DNA of 64,000 bases from Tetrahymena elliotti 4EA (Eukaryota > Ciliophora > Oligohymenophorea > Hymenostomatida > Tetrahymenidae). Of the stretch, positions 33,166 through 45,222 are shown in pieces. Position numbers and translations under genes: made by a program. The notes under the pieces are model-generated. The model searched no databases. It was given only the letters and a program-made list of their open reading frames with translations, and was not told the DNA's origin. The stretch lies in NCBI GenBank assembly GCA_000231825.2, contig JH720369.1, positions 84,227-148,226 on the forward strand, given 5' to 3'. Within the stretch, counting starts at the first letter, position 1, and each line of letters begins with the position of its first letter.

Positions 33166-36073
33166 ATTAACGAAAATAACAGCAACAACTTGGTAATTTG
33201 AATTTTAAATAAAATATGAAAATTTCCTTTTAAATTAATGAAATTTAGATATGTTCATTTGTAAGAAAAATTGCAAATAATAACTCACTGCATTAATCAA
33301 TCAAATAATAATGATTGAAAAATTTCTACATATATTTTTTGGGAAGGAAAAAATACTTAATCAAGCATAATATTACTCTTGTTTTATCAAAAATCTTTTA
33401 ATTTCTTTTCCCCCTTTTCAGAATCAATCTTTCTATTCAAATTAAAAAAAGCCAAAAAAAAACTAAAGTGGCTGAAAAGAGAAAAGAGCTTATTTATCAA
33501 TCAAATAAAATAAAACAAAATTTAAATAATTTATTAATTTATCTTCTTATGTAAAAAATATTTATTCAAATCTATATGATATTTTCAGTGTTTATCTTCT
33601 AAAAAGATGGTATATTTATCTTTCATATTAAAAAATCTCAAAAATAATATTTCTTATTTGAATTTATAAAATATCTAAATTGTACAAAAATATCTTAATT
33701 ATCTAATAACATTTTACTACTTTTTTTAACTTGAAGTCTTGTTTTTTTTTTATTTGAAATAAAATTATCTTATAATTACAACGTTTTTAAACTTTTTTTG
33801 AGCATTTTCTGCTTGAAGTGTTCTTTTATTTGAAATGTGTTAGATAAATTTGACAAATTTCTAACTAACATTCTCTAAACTAGTTCAAATGAATAAATTT
33901 AAATTTAAATTTGATTCTTAATTCAAAAAAACTAAAAAAGGTGACATGATGTTTACATTTATTAATATTAATAAAAATTTCATTAATTAATATTGAAATC
34001 AATTATGTTTAAGAAAAAATTTTAATTTTTCTTTTTTGATTTGTATCAAAGTAAACAGCCAAATATCTTTACAGTAATTTTATTTCAAATAATTTTTTTC
34101 TAATTCTAGTAGGTTATTAATAATTTAAACATATCAATAGAAAGCTTAAAAGGGATTAGGGTTATGTAATTTACTTTACACTCTAAATGAAGCTTTTTCA
34201 ATTCAAATAATATTCATTCTTTTTATGTATTGCTTGAGAATATAAGATATAAAAAAATTTATCAGAATTAATCATCCTTGATTCTTAATCAGATCTTTTG
34301 ATAATTTAATGTATTAGAAATTGTATTTGCTTACATTGCATTTTTATGCAAATCAAAAAAAAATTGTAATCTCTTTTTCATCAGTTAAATTTCAAAATAT
34401 TTATTAATTTAAATTACTTTTCAAACTAAATATGTTAAATTTAGTCAGGACATGAATAAATCCCTTAGCTATTTTTTTACACGTAAAAATTTCAGAGGTG
34501 GGGGGGGGGGGAAATCACTGGTGGTATTCAAAAATTAATAAAAACACTTTTATATTTATTTTAATATATACTCTATTCAAAATAATCTTATGAACTCCTC
34601 CCCCCCAAATATTTATCATATTTTTTGTTCTTAAAAAAACTTAATATTTATCTAAAATATTTTATTTCATCCTGATTTTAAGAATTTTTTTACTTACTTT
34701 ATCAAAAATTAGCAAATATAATGATTTTAAACAGCTCTTTAGGATAAAAAAGTATCATTCATATATTAATTAAAAGTGTAAATCGCTTAAATTTTAACTT
34801 TTTGTTGATAGAATTTCTTTAGAATAAATACATCATCAAAATTCTTTTGACAGGTAAATTTTGATAATATGAAGATAATTACTTACTATGAAGAAAAGAA
34901 ATATTAAGCAAACTTTAAAAGTAATTTTTTTATACAGTAATTTAGAAATGTGAATTTGGTTATTTAAAATAGATGGTTTTTATGAAATTTTTACAAATGT
35001 AAACTATTACAATTTTATTATTTAAATTACTTGAGAAAATCTATTTCTTCAGAAAAAAAAATTTACTTGCTTAGAAAAGAAATATTTTTTTTTATAATAA
35101 AAATCATAAATTTGACTTTCACCTATCCAACAATTACTTTAGGAAATTTGCAGTATTCTATTTAAAACTTTTTTTCCTCATATTTTATTAAATTATTTTG
35201 ATTTTTATGAAACAATTTTTGAAAAATCAAAAATGCTAAAGAAGAAAACTCTTTTTATGATTTTAATTTTCTGAAAAAAGAAAATAATGAAATATAAGTA
35301 AATGGTTGTAAGCTTTTCTTAGATGAGTGGCCTTACTGATAATAAAAATTATATTTGCTCTTTTAACCAATCATTATTAGCTTAATTACATTTGTTTTTC
35401 TAAAATTGATTATGAAATATTTAAGAAAATATTGGATGGTTTTAAATTATTTATTGAAATATGTAACCAAATATTTTTAATGCTAATTGAGTCAGCAAGC
35501 AAAAGTGATTTTAAAAAGCATAAAAATTTAGAATTAGAAAAATATTATTAGTTTCTATTAACTTTATTGTAATATATTGGAATAGCATTACAATAAATTA
35601 TTATTTATTAAAATATATTTTTAAAATCAAATTACATTAACTTAAATTAGATTTTTTAAATTTTAGTATAAAACACAAAGAATGAAGTATTTAATCAATA
35701 ACTATCTTCCTTAACCAAAATTCGAATAATAAAATGCAAATTTAATAAATAAATTTAACTCATTAAAAATAAATAATCAAGAATAAAATTATATTTTTTG
35801 ATATTAATTTCACTACTTACGCCCAGCTAATAAAGTAATAAATCAAAAAACATTTTTTTATTGAGAATTCGAATAATAAAATGCAAATTTAACAAACATA
35901 TTTCATATGTATGTAATCATCAAATATAAATAATAAAGATAAAAATAATATTTTTTTAATATTAGTTTAGAACACTTCTTAAAAAATTAATTAAGGATTA
36001 AATCTAAAACCATCTTTTTTATTTAAAATTTGAATTATAAAATGCAAATTTAACTTAGGCATTTTGTACTTAA
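33166..36073. repeat. Long intergenic region with G/C homopolymers and a three-copy direct repeat
   Basis: 2.9 kb without a gene. It contains a run of 12 Gs (34500-34511) and, 88 bp later, a run of 7 Cs (34600-34606), both striking in this AT-rich DNA. At 35710-36060 a unit of about 150-165 bp repeats three times, marked by 'attcgaataataaaatgcaaatttaa' near 35719, 35866 and (diverged) 36028. Confidence 0.6.
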
Positions 36074-37809
36074 TCAATCAAGAGCTTAGTTTATTTCTTA
36101 TTAATCTAAATAATGATAACTGCTATTATCAGAACTGTCAGATTGGTTTAGAATCTTTTCATCTTACTCTTTTTCCTTTTTAAAATATTAGTTAATATTT
36201 TAGATTTTATTTCAAAATGAAAAATAAACTCACCTTTTTTTGTTATAAATTATTTTTTGATGAAGAGTTTTCAACCTCTTTCTAGTTTTCATCTTTCTTT
36301 TACTATTATTGCTGCTCTTGTTGTTATTGTTTTAGAATATCCTCTGCAATTTATTTTTATTTCTTTTCTTCCCTTTCTTACATTTCTTTTAATACACACT
36401 TCCATTCATCTTGTAAATAACCATCTAATTCATTAAGAGAAAATGATATAATTATTCCCTTTTCTTTTGTTTAACTTGACATCTTTTTTAAGAAATCCAT
36501 AGCCTAATTAATATGTCAAAATTATAAGATGTACTATATAATAAACTATTTCATACTTTCAATTTTAATTTATTTGCTGCTTCTCCTTCTAATAGTTAAT
36601 TAAATGTTTATCCAAATGGCTTTTAACCCTCTAAAGATTATTGTTATATTGGAAGATTCTACTAATCAATTTGACTTAATCTAAACAACTTCATTTTTTC
36701 TTTACCCTCTTCATCATTTAATTTCTAAACAAATTTTTTGTTAATATTTATTTTGGTTATCTGGATTAACAATTTACCTTCAAAATATTATTAAAATCAT
36801 ATTATAAGCTAGTCATATAATGAACTTCTGAAACAAAATATTTGCTTATACTATCAAAGACTAAATCACTTTTTTAGCATTCAAAATTGTCATATTTCGC
36901 TTCTAGCTCACCCTTTTTAAATAAAAAATATTGAAAAAATGTAATTTTAAAAGGAAAAAGAATTTGTTTACTTCCATTTCTGAATAAAATCTATTACAAT
37001 GTCTTAAATTTTTTAGTTTTTAATGAATGATATCCATTTTTTCTTCTTTCTTCTATCTTACTAATTAGAATCTATAAAAACAAAAAATTAAAAACATATT
37101 TTCATTGGGTTATTTTACTTTTTTTAACACTTTTCTATTGTTTTTAAGGAATTAGAATTCATTTAAGCTGAGTTTAGACTTTCCCAAGAGCTACTAAGTT
37201 CTTCTCTGGTTGATAAATACTCATTTCTAAGCTATTTAATAGAAAATATTACATTTAAAACATACATTTGAATCATGATTTTACTTTAGGAATATCTGCA
37301 AAAAGTGAATTATAATTGTCAATTATGCTTTTGCAGTTCATATATAAATTCTATTCTAAGCTAAGTATATATCCAGACTAGCCTTTCATATGCTACACTA
37401 GATCTACTTCTAAACTATGAACTAACTTTTACTTTTAATCTAATTGAATTGCATGAAAACTCTCAAATGGGCCAAATAAATCAGGGCAAAACCTTTTTAT
37501 TTTCAAATTATTATTATCTTTAACTGTTTTAGAATCTTTAAATAAAGATAATCTATTTACTAAATGTAATTCTTGTTGAAATTTTCAACCATTTTTGATA
37601 ACTTTTAATAACTATTCAAATACTACTACTCAATATCTAATCTCAATTGAAATATTCCTAATAAATCTTGCAAGATCTTTACATTAGCATTAAACTCTTT
37701 CTTACTAAGATCCAATTTTTCCTAAATTTATAATACCTATTTAAGTATCTGCTTATCTATTTAACTTAATTACTTCTAATGTATGGCTTTAAGTTAGTGA
37801 CATATTCAT
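36074..37809 (-). CDS. Coiled-coil-type protein, multi-exon, unrecognised
   Basis: Start at the ATG ending 37809 (MNMSLTQSHTLE), then a 52-bp intron that restores frame into EKLDLSKKEFNANVKILQDL. Later exons read LKIKRFCPDLFGPFESFHAI, LRNEYLSTREELSSSWESLN, GELEAKYDNFECQKSDLVFD and AMDFLKKMSSQTKEKGIIIS. The C-terminus is Gln/Glu/Lys-rich (EEKKQKQIAEDILKQQQQEQ) before TGA at 36074-36076. Heptad-like Leu/Ile spacing and charge suggest coiled coil, and the regular length between helices would fit a BAR-like or structural helical protein, but this is not established. One splice junction near 37590 is unresolved (the frame changes between KMVENF and the next exon). No family was assigned. Confidence 0.6.
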
Positions 37810-38448
37810 TTTTATTAAGAATATACAAAATAATTGAAAAAATTAAAAAGATATTTTTGATCAATAATTTTTCACTCATAAAATCAATCAGTCAGTCAGT
37901 ATTCATATACCACCAATTTAATTCTAAAACAAACCAGAAGTAATAAATAAATAGGTTTTAGCAATAACTTTTTATATTTTAAAAACAGAAAAATCATTGA
38001 AAATATTTTATCATAATTTTTTTACAAATTTTTACTTATTGTAATTTAAACTAACTCTAATTCCTTGAATATTTTTAAAAAAACTTTATCAGAAATTGGA
38101 AGCATAAAACAAATTAATACCTGAATAAAGCAAGTTTGTAAAAAATAAAATGTTGGATTATTAAATTTTAAAAGAAAAGAATATTGATTATCTTATTTCA
38201 AACATTTAATTTGAGAATATTTTAAAGTTAATAAATAATTAATTAGATCACAAAGAGATAAATAAGATAACTAATTTGTATGACTTTTTCATAGTATTTC
38301 TTAATTTTTCTTTTTTAGTGACATTATTATTTCTAATATTTAAAAAATTTTAAATAAATTTATTAATAAAAAAGAGAATATAAAAATATGAATCAATTTA
38401 AATTGAAACAACTTTTGGTGTTTTTTTATTGATTTAATTTTGTTTAAA

Positions 38449-39243
38449 TCATTGTTAATTTAGATTAAATTAAAAATTGTTTTACTTCAGATACAAAAAT
38501 AAGTAGTTGAGTTTTGGACATTTTGAGAGATAAGATATTAGGTTGAAGGCACTTTCATAATAAAGAAGATTGTTTCTTTAATAAATAAATTAAAATAAAA
38601 ATATTAACATAAATAATTTAACATTAAATCTAGCTATAAAGTTGTAAGATTAACACATTTTAGTAATGACTTAGATAAATCTAGCACACCTTAGTCTCCA
38701 ACATAATTGTGACTTTATAAATTGTTAAAATATGAAATCCTTAATAAAAAAGCAATAAATAAAAAAATAGTTTTGTTTAAAAACAAAAAATATTTGCTGA
38801 GAGAAAATAATAAATAGGGAAGTAAATAAATATTAAAATTAATTTTTACAATAGTGAAAGATTCAGATATTAGAGGTTAACACATTTTGATAAATATGAA
38901 CATAAATTTGTTAAGCTTTTGTCATTTATTTCACTCCAGCTTTGTTTTATATATAATGAAAATAAATTTTTTAGAATCAAAGATTCACAATATTATTGAT
39001 GCAATATTAAATTAGATTTTATTCAAAGCTTATAAAAATAAAAAAAATAGTAAGATAAATTTACCTTAAGTTAATATGAACATATTTACTAAAAGGGTTA
39101 TTCTCATCTTAGATCATCTTTTTAATCTAATAAAAAGGAAATTTTATTTATAAGGTAGTAAAATATTCAGTTACTTCTTCAATATCAGTACAATAAAATT
39201 TATTTTAAACTTCTTTTTTCTTTTTTATAGCACAATTTCCCAT
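38449..39243 (-). CDS. Short leucine-rich-repeat protein, four exons
   Basis: Exons are 39065-39243, 38850-38939, 38623-38712 and 38449-38575. Together they give 161 codons plus TGA, with all junctions in phase 2. The N-terminus MGNCAIKKKKE carries Gly2 and Cys4, a typical N-myristoylation plus palmitoylation signal followed by basic residues, so membrane anchoring is likely. The exons then encode LRR units of the ribonuclease-inhibitor-like type common in Tetrahymena: INDKSLTNLCSYLSKCVNLQ, GDQGVLDLSKSLLKCVNLTT and ESAFNLISYLSKCPKLNYLF. The two middle exons are exactly 90 nt, one 30-residue repeat each. The protein is small for the family, which often has many repeats and sometimes a kinase domain, and may be a young or truncated member. 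Confidence 0.75.
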
Positions 39244-39826
39244 TTTAAATGAAAATTTAATTTGTAAAAAATGTTTATTTAATATTATTGCTTCAAATTT
39301 TTGTTAATCAGAAAAGCTATTATCAAAGCCATCCATCCTTTTAAAAATTAATTTATGTAGGTAATTTACTTTATTCAATAATATTAAAACCCTGTTCTAG
39401 ATATTTAAGAATAAGAGCATTTTAATAAGAAGGTTAATTTCATAAAAATATAGTAATGCGATTTTTTTAATAATCAACCAATATCAAACAAATATGTGCT
39501 AATTTTTAATTATTTTTATTAAAATTTAAATTTTTTCAGTTTTATGTGAGAAAAAGTATTTTGAAAATATTTTTGTCATGAACAGCAGAGCTCTATAACT
39601 TAAGAGTTTATTTTTTAATATTTTTTTAATAAATATTAATAGATCTTAGGCAATCTGCTTCAGCATTAAAAATGAATTTTCACTAACCTAATATGAATAA
39701 AGAGTTAATGTTTATAATTAAATTGATTTTAGGAGAAATATTAATCACAAAAGGAAATACTAAGAATAAATGTTATTATAAGTATTGTAAAAACTAAGAT
39801 AAAAATAGGAGTCATATTAAATTTAT
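39244..39826. promoter_or_regulatory. Shared promoter interval of divergent LRR genes
   Basis: 583 bp between the start codons of two LRR genes transcribed away from each other. AT-rich, with no exon. The promoters of both must lie here; no specific motif was recognised. Confidence 0.5.
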
Positions 39827-41967
39827 ATGGTTTATTTTTAATAGAAAATATTCTGGATATATTCTTTGGACTATAAAAATATCTTTAATGACTATGAGTT
39901 TTAAATTGATTACAATTTATTGGAAAAGCAAAATCTCTTTATCAAGCAAAACAATATTGAAATTATCAAAACAAATTTTTAACAAAACATACAAATTATT
40001 TTATCAGATTAGATGAATTAAATGGAATTATAGATTTAAGAACTTAAATAAAGAAATATTATAACAACTGAAATAGTTTAAGTGAAAGAGGACTAAAATA
40101 AGCTAGCATTTAAAAGACTGTAAAATATTTCTTTAAAATTTAGGTTGATTTATAAACGATTTTTAGAGAAGAAAGCATTAGTGATGAAGAGTGTAAATAA
40201 ATAAATGAAATAATCAAGTTTTACAAAGACGATTTGCATTTCTTAGGCTTGCAGTTGTGGTAACAAATTTATAAAATTAGTTTGGATAGTTAGCTAGCTC
40301 AATAAATCTTAACAAAAAAGGGAAAATAAAATCCAGCTTTCATAAATGATAACGATATTTAAAGATATTGGAACTATGAATAAGCTAGATAATTTATAAA
40401 TAGATATTAGGTATTTTATTACTATTAGGCAGACTTATATTTAATTAGTTGATTTCAGATAAAATAAAATAGGCAAAAATGGAGTTGAAGCCCTAACCAA
40501 TTTTATAAAGCTGTAGAAGAACCTTAAAACTTTAGGATTAAGTTTATCGTAAATTTATTTAGAAATTTTAGTTAAGTAGAAGTAAAGTCAAAAATAAATA
40601 AATAAATAAATAACATTAGGAAGAATTTGATTGGAGAGTAGGGAGCTTAGATGATTGGTTATTGCTTATAGGATTTACCATAATTGGAGTCTCTTGAAAT
40701 ATTTTTGACGTAATCAATATAAATTACCAAATGAATGATATTGAAATTATTTTAATATTAAAAGAGATAATGTAGTAGGTCAAGATGGGTTTTCTATTTT
40801 GATGAGTGGTGTTGAAAATTTAGAAAAATTGACTCGTTTTATAATGAGAGCTTAGTAGGTATTAGTTAGTGGAAGATGAAATTAATATTTCTTTATTTTA
40901 AAATAGGAATTGTAGAATAAAAGATGTAGGTGCAAATTCCATGTTCTATATACTTTCCAAGAAGAATACTTTGAAAGAATTAATTATTAATTTAGAGTAG
41001 ACAATTTATTTTTGTTAAAGTTCTTTGTTTTTTCTATTTATTTAGATTACTTCTTTCATTATTTATTTATTAAATATTAAAGTGCTAATAGCCTCAGTAA
41101 TGGGATTGTAGAAGACTTCTAACTTATGATGAATAATCTCCAAATTAATCTAAATGTATTTGAAATCAGTGTTTGGTAAAATATTCATTACTATTTTTAG
41201 TTTTGAATTATTTTTTATTTGAATAGTTAAAATGGATTAACTACTGATGGAATTAAATCTATTATGGAGTATGCAGTTAAACCATAAAATTTAGAAAGGC
41301 TTAGGTTATTTTTATGTTTTAATATCAATGCATCACCTTAGTTTTTCCCTAAAGAGCTTGGGCTTTTATCGAAATTGAAGATTCTATCTTTGGGTTTAGA
41401 GTAAAATTTAAAATTTAATTTTAAAGTTCTCAGTTAAAAAAAAATATTTAGAGATATGTTGATAGGAGATATATAAGCAAAGGAAATATTTAATGCAATA
41501 GGTCAATTATAGAATTTACACACTTTTATAATTCATCTAGGGTATTAATTCTTAGCATTATTTTTCATATTTAATTAAATCATTATTTAATTTTTAGTCA
41601 AAATGTGATCTCTTCTAAAAGCTACCTCGACTTCTAAAAAATGATTCTATAATTGCAATATTTAACACTTTTTTATTATGAGTTTAGGTAACATTTCATA
41701 AATAAATGAAAAAAATAATTAATTTTTATAATTCTTAATTTTAAATTTATTGAATTTAAAAATATCTAAATGGTATTTAATTTTAATTGATTTAAATTGA
41801 ATAGAGACAACAACATTATGATAAGAAAACATGAATTAAAAAAAATAAGGAAATACATATCTGATAAATATGCTAATATATTAAGTTCTTTAGCTTATGA
41901 TAAATTCATTAAAGAACAACTAACATATAAATCTGATTTTTCACATTGGGACTTATCGATGAGATGA
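39827..41967 (+). CDS. Leucine-rich-repeat protein, multi-exon
   Basis: The tentative start is 39827 (MVYFQQKIFWIYSLDYKNIF). Exon 1 ends at 40119 and a 47-bp intron restores frame into EESISDEECKQINEIIKFYK. A helical N-terminal region is followed by LRR units: KIGKNGVEALTNFIKLQKNL, LIGEQGAQMIGYCLQDLPQL, VVGQDGFSILMSGVENLEKL, IKDVGANSMFYILSKKNTLK, LTTDGIKSIMEYAVKPQNLE and AKEIFNAIGQLQNLHTFIIH. Each follows the family's I-G-x-x-G...L...L pattern. The last exon encodes IRKHELKKIRKYISDKYANI...SHWDLSMR and ends in TGA 41965-41967. Some middle splice sites (for example near 40430) were not resolved. A protein-interaction role is inferred from LRRs. Confidence 0.7.
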
Positions 41968-42209
41968 TTATACTACAATGTAAATATATATTTCAATTTA
42001 AATAAAAACATTTAAAAACATCAAGTAAAAAATATAATTGCTTCGAAGAAATAGTTAATAGCTATTAAATGAAAATTATAATATAAAAAGGTATAAAAAT
42101 AATTTATTTTTGTAAATATGTATTTAAATTAGTTAAATATTGAAAATTACTATATTTATTTTTCTATTTTTTCAATGTTAATTTTTAATTTCTTTATTTA
42201 TTTGATAAT

Positions 42210-42360
42210 TTACCATAATTGTAAGAAAACATGAATTAAATAAAAGAAATATGTATCTTTTTAGGATGCTAGTATATTAAGTTCTTTAGCTTATGATAAA
42301 TTCATTAAAGAGTAATTTACATATAAATCTGATTTTTTCACATTATGATTAATAAATAAC
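42210..42360 (+). pseudogene. Decayed duplicate of the LRR gene's last exon
   Basis: The block from 'agaaaacatgaattaaa' through 'ttaagttctttagcttatgataaattcattaaag...acatataaatctgattttt' repeats about 400 bp after the real last exon (41815-41967). In the copy, the frame is broken after the first residues (RKHELNKRN), and the SHWDLSMR end is replaced by an early TGA. It is most simply a tandem duplication remnant in the 3' flank. Confidence 0.65.
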
Positions 42361-42521
42361 AAATAGTTATTAAATAAAAATAAAAAATTTTTATAATGTA
42401 TACAAATAATTTATTTATATATATATGTATTTAAATTAATTAAATATTTAAAATTTTTATCTAATTTATTTATTGATTTGATAATTGTTAAATATTTATA
42501 TTTATTCTAAATAATACGTCT

Positions 42522-44191
42522 TCAGATACTTTTGTTTTTGTAGCATTTATCTAAACCCCAGAATATCTTGTATTCTTTTAAGTCAGAAGCTGAAAACAAA
42601 GATAAATAATTTCTCTTTTAAATTGTAAAAAATAATGTCTATCATAGAATAGAATTTTTAAATAATTTACATGCTAATGAATATAATTTATCAAGTTATT
42701 TATTTCTTGTTCTTCTTCATCAATATTCTTTCCTTCATGTGTTCCTTACAATACTTCACTAACATAACCATAAATAAATATTATTGAATTCTCAACTATT
42801 TTACTCAATTATGATGTCAGAAAGATCTCTCTCTTTATAATTATATACAAAATAATCATCAAGAGAATAGAATAGAGTCCTTTTTATTCTTATCAGCTCA
42901 GAATAAACATCATTATCAAAATAATCCTTTTATTTTTAGTGATTTTATTTTTTGAGATAAAAAAATTGTAGTGAAAACAATTTAAAGCTTAATATATTTA
43001 TTAATTTGTAAAATATTTCAAAAGAACTACCTGAAACTAATAGACTATATCCTTAGTATACTCTTCGAATAGTTTATCTAGGCTTCTGCTGATACGAAGT
43101 GACTCTAAGTTAGTCTTTAATTTTAAGTAAACTTTGATATCTAAAGAATCGAAAGATTGTTAAATGAATAAATCTGATCATACTATCTGAGAGAGTCTAT
43201 TTTAAACAAGCCACACATGCAAAGCAAACAAGGAATATTTGACAATAACTATATCGTCCTTGTAACAATCTAACAATTAAATAGAAATTTCTTTAGAATA
43301 TTAATAAAAAACAAAAAAAAGAAGAGGCTTAACTTTTAAATTTATCACTAAATACATATAATTCTATTTCCTAAATGATTTCTAATGCGTAGGGTCTATG
43401 TTTATATTAAAAAATATTTTATGAAACTAAAATAAAATTTTAAAGAAAAGATTAATTAATGCAAATAATTAAAAGGACTATTTTTGTTATTTAGTTCAAC
43501 AATGTTGAATAAATCAATTGAATATGAATCAACATATTGATTCTACTACATATTAAATGCTTTTAACAAATACAAATTAAATTATAATAACTCATAATAC
43601 AAGATACAAGCCACCAAATAATACATAATACTTGTATTCAAGTAAAAATGTATAGGCAACCTTATAGATAAAATATATAATATATTTTATATACCTTCTA
43701 ATGAAACTACTCAAAAATTTAAACATCATTTTATTATCCCATTCTTCTCTGTTGAATTGTTTTGAGTCTTCATCCTTTTTATTATAATTATTTACTTAAT
43801 ATTTAATCTAAATTGTATTAACAAACAAACATACCTTCAGTTTTTAAATGTAAGATTTAAAGTCATTCAGTGACTGCTAGCTATTTTCGCTGTTATCAGT
43901 AGAAAGAAATTAATTATTTATTTTATTTTAATCATCTTAAATTTCTTGTTATTGGTTATTGTTGTTGTTGTTGTTGTTGTTATTGTTATTCTTATTATCA
44001 AACTTATGCTTTTTTTTATAAGAAGTATTGTCAAAATACCCTGACTATGAGGATGATGAAGAGCTAGAAAAATTATAAAAATTCTTCCTGTAGAATGATA
44101 AAGACACTACTTCAGTTTGGGTCTTATTATATAGATTTTATTTGAATAAAAAGCATCTAGCTGAGTTATTTAATCTGTTTAATCTAAACAT
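42522..44191 (-). CDS. Probable mitochondrial UQCC1/CBP3-like complex III assembly chaperone
   Basis: Starts at the ATG ending 44191. The N-terminus MFRLNRLNNSARCFLFKQNL is Arg/Ser/hydroxyl-rich without acids, a good mitochondrial presequence. A poly-Asn tract follows (43950-43985). Further exons read DEDSKQFNREEWDNKMMFKF, YSKEISIQLLDCYKDDIVIV with KYSLFALHVWLVQNRLSQI, SLDIKVYLKLKTNLESLRIS, LFYSLDDYFVYNYKERDLSD, and a last exon SDLKEYKIFWGLDKCYKNKS ending in TGA 42522-42524. The LHVWLVQNRL block followed by a helical region and LFYSLDDYF resembles the ubiquinol-cytochrome c chaperone family (UQCC1/CBP3), which guides cytochrome b into complex III. The match is by eye and remote. One in-frame TGA at about 43184-43186 interrupts the best exon (LSQIV-stop-SDLF). 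Two junctions are unresolved. Confidence 0.5.
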
Positions 44192-44568
44192 ATTGACAAA
44201 TGAAAGATATATTAATTAAATTACAAAAGAGGTATTAATTATATCTATTTATTTCCTTTTGATTCTCGAATTAAACACAAAAAAACAAAAATATTATCTA
44301 TCATTAAAACATATTATTTACAAAAAACATCTAAACATAAATATTTACTATTTATTCTTTCATTATTATTTACAATTTTTTACTATTTTTTAAACATTTT
44401 AAAAAGAAAAATAGTTGAAAATCAAAAAGCCTGGGTCATATCTTAATCTAGACGAAATTTTTACATTCAGTCATTATGATTTGAAGGGAATAGAAATAGA
44501 ATTAATCATTCTCCATCAGCTTTTTTTGATTTGATTTTCTACTATATCTCTAAAGAGCCATAAATCAA

Positions 44569-45222
44569 TCATTGAGAGCTAATTAAAATTTCAAATTATT
44601 GATTTGAAACTTGTTCAGGCAATTTGTTAGTATGAGTATTGATTTCTAGATCCTAACTTTCATTATTAATTTTATAAACATCTTTCATTATTTGAGTTAA
44701 GCTTCTTTACAATTCTAAAGGAATTTGAATGCTTTGATATTTTTATTATTTAATTTCCCAATAGAGATATTCTATCATTTCTTATTATATATCAGGTTAA
44801 AGCATTTGGACAAATGCTACGACTTCTACACACATTCTTTGATTTTAATTATCATTTTCATATTAATTAAAAAGTTTTGAGAATTTTAAATAATTACAAG
44901 AGCTAGTTTATTTTTCATATATTAAATGTGAGTGCTACTCTCTAAAGGAATTTAATAATTTTCTAAATGATTCTGAATCTAATATTCCTGTATCAAAAAT
45001 TTTAACTAACTATTTTCCATCTTGATCAATTTCTAAAGAATATTTAATGCTCTTGTATTTTTCTATTTACTGATTATCCATATTTTATTTTTTAGGTCTT
45101 CCTCTCTTGGTTTAGGAAATCTTAAATTCTTAGTATTAATTATCATGTTTAGCTTTTATATGATTATAAAGAGAGCCATTAAGTTTGAACTGCTTCCCGC
45201 ACTTACATTCCTTCATTCCCAT
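44569..45222 (-). CDS. Small C2H2 zinc-finger/AT-hook protein
   Basis: A single exon of 217 codons, from the ATG ending 45222 (an in-frame TGA lies just upstream, fixing the start) to TGA 44569-44571. Residues 4-26 form a finger: ECKCGKQFKLNGSLYNHIKA then KH, with His spacing normal but a C-x-C pair instead of C-x2-4-C. About residues 38-46 read TKRGRPKK, an AT-hook core (RGRP) for minor-groove DNA contact. The remainder (about 165 residues) is polar with a few helices (MCVEVVAFVQMLQPDIQQEM). I infer a nuclear DNA-binding protein. The 346-bp gap to the mitochondrial gene suggests head-to-tail independent units. Confidence 0.8.

Noticed and set aside
34500..34511. G-run considered as a telomeric repeat
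   Set aside because: Tetrahymena telomeres are GGGGTT/CCCCAA repeats; this is a plain homopolymer with no repeat unit.
37690..37705. A possible 15-bp intron (gtattataaatttag on the minus strand)
   Set aside because: Tiny introns of this size occur in some other ciliates, but removing it does not fix the frame. A 52-bp intron that includes it does.
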